Below are positions 61,854 to 64,000 of a DNA stretch of 64,000 nucleotides, piece after piece. Numbering within the stretch: the stretch's first letter is position 1; each line of letters opens with the position of its first letter. Under the pieces are notes generated by a model, which saw only the letters and a list, made by a program, of their open reading frames with translations, did not search any database and was not told where the DNA came from. Origin of the DNA: Acidimicrobiaceae bacterium (GTDB lineage Bacteria; Actinomycetota; Acidimicrobiia; Acidimicrobiales; RAAP-2); the NCBI GenBank assembly GCA_003162475.1, contig PMOI01000004.1, forward strand, positions 316,049 through 380,048, written 5' to 3'. Position numbers and translations under genes: made by a program.

Positions 61854-62053
61854 CAATCATCTTCACGTCTGAACGTGAATCCAGTCACGATGATGAAGAC
61901 AACGCGAACCTCCAAATGCTCGACATGACCGGTCGGGGGTTCGTCTCATTCGTTACCTCTGAGCGGACACCGACGCCATTATTTCGACGGACGTCGACGG
62001 GCCGACCCGTCTTTTTTCGTAGCGACGCGGTGGTTGCGCGTGCGAGGAATCGG
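61854..62053. other. Spacer after iclR
   Basis: Two hundred bases between iclR and operator B. Apart from the terminator at 61996 nothing gene-like is seen. Confidence 0.5.
61996..62017 (+). terminator. Intrinsic terminator after iclR
   Basis: GACGGG (61996-62001), a CCGA loop and CCCGTC (62006-62011) form a six-base-pair GC stem directly followed by six T residues (62012-62017). This is a textbook rho-independent terminator. It isolates the iclR transcript from promoter B, which starts 40 bases later. Confidence 0.75.
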
Positions 62054-62106
62054 TGTTAGCATTCAAAATGAAAGTCACTTTCATTTCATCAAATTCGTAG
62101 TACTTT
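62054..62106 (+). promoter_or_regulatory. Operator and promoter B (towards the alcohol dehydrogenase gene)
   Basis: The 33-base element at 62054-62086 begins TGTTAGCATTC and contains a perfect palindrome: AAATGAAAGT, a central C, ACTTTCATTT (62066-62086). Thirteen bases later GTACTTT gives a TACTTT -10 element at 62101-62106, and CTTTCA of the right arm falls 17 bases upstream at -35. Operator A repeats all of this on the other strand with 31 of 33 operator bases conserved. Both point to genes of one pathway. Confidence 0.65.
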
Positions 62107-62177
62107 GACCGGAATCGGCTGTTCCTGCGTAGGAGTACGTTGTCGTTCTGGGGAGTGAGGAACGCGACGATAAGGCG

Positions 62178-62276
62178 ATGAAAGTGGTTGCGCTCGAGAC
62201 ACGACGAGTGCCTCACGAGGCAGTGCGTCACTTAACTGGAGGAGGCATCCATCAAAGCTCTGGTCTATCTGGGTAA
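62178..62276 (+). CDS. Possible leader ORF (32 codons) before the alcohol dehydrogenase gene
   Basis: The frame begins MKVVALETRRVPHE and ends 26 bases inside the dehydrogenase gene. It has AAGG just before its ATG. The first codons resemble both the leader at 56811 (MKIVASSVRR) and the N-terminus typical of enolase-superfamily acid-sugar dehydratases. It may be a leader peptide, or the 5' end of an older gene that was carried along when the promoter was duplicated. Confidence 0.35.
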   Translation: MKVVALETRRVPHEAVRHLTGGGIHQSSGLSG

Positions 62277-63198
62277 TCAGCAACTGGTGGTGCGCGAAGA
62301 GCCAGCACCGACACCAGTCGATGGCGAAGCAATCATTCTGATGCGCGCCGCCGCTATTTGCGGCTCTGAACTTGGCGGCGTCAAGAACAACGACCCAAGC
62401 CGCAAGGTGCCCTTGATCATGGGTCACGAATTTGTTGGTGTTCGTGCCGACACTGGCCAGTTGGTGGCCGTCAACCCACTCGTCACGTGCGGAACTTGTG
62501 ACCGCTGCTTGGCCGGCCAGCAGAATTTGTGTCGTAATCGCGCGCTTATAGGTGTACATCGCAGCGGTGGCTTCGCGGAGGAAGTCGCCGTGCCAATCAA
62601 AAATATCCACGAACTTCCCACCGGGACGTCAATACTCGCGGCGGTGCTCATTGAGCCGCTTGCGAATGCGTGGCACCTCTGGCACTTGAGCGACGCAACG
62701 CCTACCTCGCGCATCGGGATTATCGGAGGGGGCGCGATTGGTCTCATGACCGCGCTCGTCGCTCTGCACAGCGGGGCGCAACACGTAACACTCGCCGACG
62801 TCTCTGAAGCACGCCGCGGCACGGCTGTCGCCGCGGGCGTCCCTACGGTTGTCGATTACCTTGACGGCGAATATGACGTAATCGTCGACGCCGTCGGTGC
62901 TCATGAAACACGCGAAGCGAGTATCCGTCAGTTGCGCCCAGGTGGTCGAGCGCTGTGGGAAGGTCTTCACGACGGGGACACTCCGATCGATGGTCGCGAC
63001 CTTGCAAGGCGTGAGATCTCGGTGCTCGGTAGCTTTGCGTACATCGATGACGCGTTCGCCAAGGCCGTGCAGACCGTCGGGCTCGTCGACGAGCGTTGGG
63101 TGAACGCGGTACCGCTCGATGATGGTGAGCGTATTTTTCACCAGCTCATGGAATCACCAGACGCGTACGTTCGTACTGCGCTCGTACCTTCTTCGTGA
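62251..63198 (+). CDS. Zinc-dependent alcohol dehydrogenase (L-idonate 5-dehydrogenase/threonine dehydrogenase-like)
   Basis: A medium-chain dehydrogenase. The family N-terminus reads KALVYLGNQQLVVREEPAP and is preceded by ATC at 62251, five bases after GGAGGAGG. There is no ATG there, so ATC is the likely start, giving 315 residues. GTG at 62287 would remove the first beta strand. Catalytic zinc ligands are Cys37 and His59-Glu60 (GHEF), structural zinc ligands Cys80, Cys83, Cys86 and Cys94. The NAD-binding motif is IGIIGGGAIGLM. It should oxidise a secondary alcohol of a polyol, sugar acid or amino acid. At 315 residues it is a little shorter than the usual 340. It follows operator/promoter B. 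Confidence 0.85.
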   Translation: MKALVYLGNQQLVVREEPAPTPVDGEAIILMRAAAICGSELGGVKNNDPSRKVPLIMGHEFVGVRADTGQLVAVNPLVTCGTCDRCLAGQQNLCRNRALIGVHRSGGFAEEVAVPIKNIHELPTGTSILAAVLIEPLANAWHLWHLSDATPTSRIGIIGGGAIGLMTALVALHSGAQHVTLADVSEARRGTAVAAGVPTVVDYLDGEYDVIVDAVGAHETREASIRQLRPGGRALWEGLHDGDTPIDGRDLARREISVLGSFAYIDDAFAKAVQTVGLVDERWVNAVPLDDGERIFHQLMESPDAYVRTALVPSS

Positions 63199-63217
63199 CA
63201 CGCGTCACAGCGGACTG

Positions 63218-63322
63218 ATGAAAGATCTGCATGAGGAGACCAGTCGCCATGCGTCCGAGTGGACGTTGAAGCGCAATGACCCGGCCACTATTTCATTTGT
63301 GAAAGTGGCCGCACATGACTGA
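63218..63322 (+). CDS. Short ORF between dehydrogenase and aminotransferase genes (34 codons)
   Basis: An ATG at 63218 opens MKDLHEETSRHASEWTLKRN and stops at 63322, overlapping the start of the aminotransferase gene by eight bases. No ribosome site is clear and no family is recognised. It may be noncoding spacer. Confidence 0.2.
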   Translation: MKDLHEETSRHASEWTLKRNDPATISFVKVAAHD

Positions 63323-64000
63323 CACCGCGCGCGTCCCTCCATTGGAGTGGCCGGAATCTCTTGCTCGGTGGGAACGAGCGAAGAAAGTTTTGGGCGGAGG
63401 TGTAAGCACCGGACTCCGTGCCTCGATGCCCCCGCACCCACTCTTCTTTACGCACGGGCTCGGTAGTCGCCTATGGGACGTCGACGGCCATGAGTACATC
63501 GATTACGTCCTCGGTTGGGGCCCGTTGATTCTAGGTAGCAGTCATCCACGGATTGTTGAGGCCCTGAGGGATCAGGCAGGACGTGGGACCACGTTCGGTG
63601 CGGGCCACGATTGGGAGTACGAGGTCGCCGAACAAATCGTCGACATCATTCCGGGTGTGCAGCGAGTGCTGTGGAGTAACACCGGCTCGGAAGCCGTTCA
63701 AGTTGCGCTACGACTCGCTCGAGCTTCGACCGGCCGCCAACGCTTTCTGAAGTTCTCCGGCCACTATCACGGTTGGTCCGATGCCGTGCTGCTCGGTTAC
63801 CGATCGCTTGGACAGCTGCCCATGCCGGAAAGCCGCGGTCAAAGTTCGCGGGCCGCTGACGACGTTGCGCTCGTCGCTTGGAACGATGCCGATGAGGTCC
63901 GAAAGGTTCTCACCGACCCTACCCAGGACATTGCCGCGGTTCTTGTCGAGCCGGTCCTCTGCAACTCGGGGGTCATCGCGCCAGAGCCCGGCTTTCTCGA
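63315..64000 (+). CDS. Class III aminotransferase (glutamate-1-semialdehyde aminomutase-like), 3' truncated by window
   Basis: From the ATG at 63315 an uninterrupted frame runs past the window edge (228 codons seen). It shows VLGGGVSTGLRA, LWDVDGHEYIDYVLGWGPLILGSSHPRIVEAL, SNTGSEAVQVALRLARASTGRQRFLKFSGHYHGW and AVLVEPVLCNSGVIAPEPGF, the standard N-terminal half of a GSA-aminomutase-like class III enzyme. The PLP lysine would lie beyond the edge. It follows the dehydrogenase and belongs to island 3, so transamination of an omega-amino or beta-amino compound brought in by the amino-acid transporter is a fair guess. A heme-synthesis role is unlikely in this setting. Confidence 0.88.
   Translation, partial: MTDTARVPPLEWPESLARWERAKKVLGGGVSTGLRASMPPHPLFFTHGLGSRLWDVDGHEYIDYVLGWGPLILGSSHPRIVEALRDQAGRGTTFGAGHDWEYEVAEQIVDIIPGVQRVLWSNTGSEAVQVALRLARASTGRQRFLKFSGHYHGWSDAVLLGYRSLGQLPMPESRGQSSRAADDVALVAWNDADEVRKVLTDPTQDIAAVLVEPVLCNSGVIAPEPGFL

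Noticed and set aside
63219..63314. TTTCATTTGTGAAAGT before the aminotransferase as a third copy of the island 3 operator
   Set aside because: The half-sites are present, but spacing and arm length differ from operators A and B, and it overlaps the ribosome-binding region. It may be chance.
63315..64000. Glutamate-1-semialdehyde aminomutase for heme synthesis
   Set aside because: The gene sits in a catabolic island with a dehydrogenase and an amino-acid transporter, and class III relatives of this kind are common in such clusters.

Overview
The window looks like chromosomal DNA of a high-G+C actinobacterium. Supporting points are the strong G/C bias at third codon positions, the many GTG starts, a DinB/mycothiol-type small protein, an ACT-malic enzyme and the general gene style. 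Acidimicrobiia or a nearby lineage is my best guess, but nothing here proves it. There are about 45 protein genes and no rRNA, tRNA, CRISPR array, prophage or intact insertion sequence that I can see. Most of the window is accessory catabolism: several regulator-plus-transporter-plus-enzyme islands placed side by side.

Island 1 (1-15349) fits the use of collagen-type peptides and their modified amino acids. It has a proline racemase/4-hydroxyproline epimerase, a dihydrodipicolinate-synthase-family enzyme in the position of the pyrroline-4-hydroxy-2-carboxylate deaminase, and an FAD/[2Fe-2S] oxidoreductase of the D-hydroxyproline/opine oxidase type. It also carries Xaa-Pro aminopeptidase, prolyl-iminopeptidase-like and M20 peptidases, a family 5 peptide-binding protein and two GntR regulators. 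At its right end an APH-type kinase overlaps a class III aminotransferase-fold enzyme. This pair matches hydroxylysine kinase and 5-phosphohydroxylysine phospho-lyase. Three copies of a GTGTGACATATTACAC-like operator tie the binding protein, the Xaa-Pro aminopeptidase/gntR pair and the epimerase operon into one regulon.

Island 2 (17431-39022) has a TetR-led minus-strand operon (crotonase, NDP-forming acyl-CoA synthetase, thioesterase, amidohydrolase, acetyltransferase). Divergent from it is a long plus-strand run: aldehyde dehydrogenase, peptide-binding protein, aminotransferase, RpiR regulator, C45 amidase, creatinase/ectoine-hydrolase-like M24 protein and a complete Dpp/Opp transporter. A DmpA-type peptidase and a polysaccharide deacetylase follow. 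The logic is import of an amide or peptide-like compound, hydrolysis, transamination, oxidation and CoA activation.

The middle (39044-52771) is more ordinary: acetoacetyl-CoA synthetase, a small membrane protein, an MFS exporter with a C-terminal regulator-like domain, a secreted SGNH hydrolase, an Amt transporter, an ATP-grasp ligase, an IscA/NifU-like protein and malic enzyme. Degenerate copies of one dispersed repeat sit near 17.1, 50.3 and 52.9 kb.

Island 3 (52938-64000) combines an FAD/Fe-S lactate-dehydrogenase-like protein, a fumarylacetoacetate-hydrolase-family enzyme, a DapA-family lyase, a polar-amino-acid ABC transporter, an IclR regulator, a zinc alcohol dehydrogenase and a GSA-aminotransferase-like gene cut by the window end. 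Two promoters, at 56.9 and 62.1 kb, share a 33-bp operator with a near-perfect palindrome, the same -10 position and similar leader ORFs. The alcohol dehydrogenase and the NifU-like gene appear to start with ATC and ATT codons.
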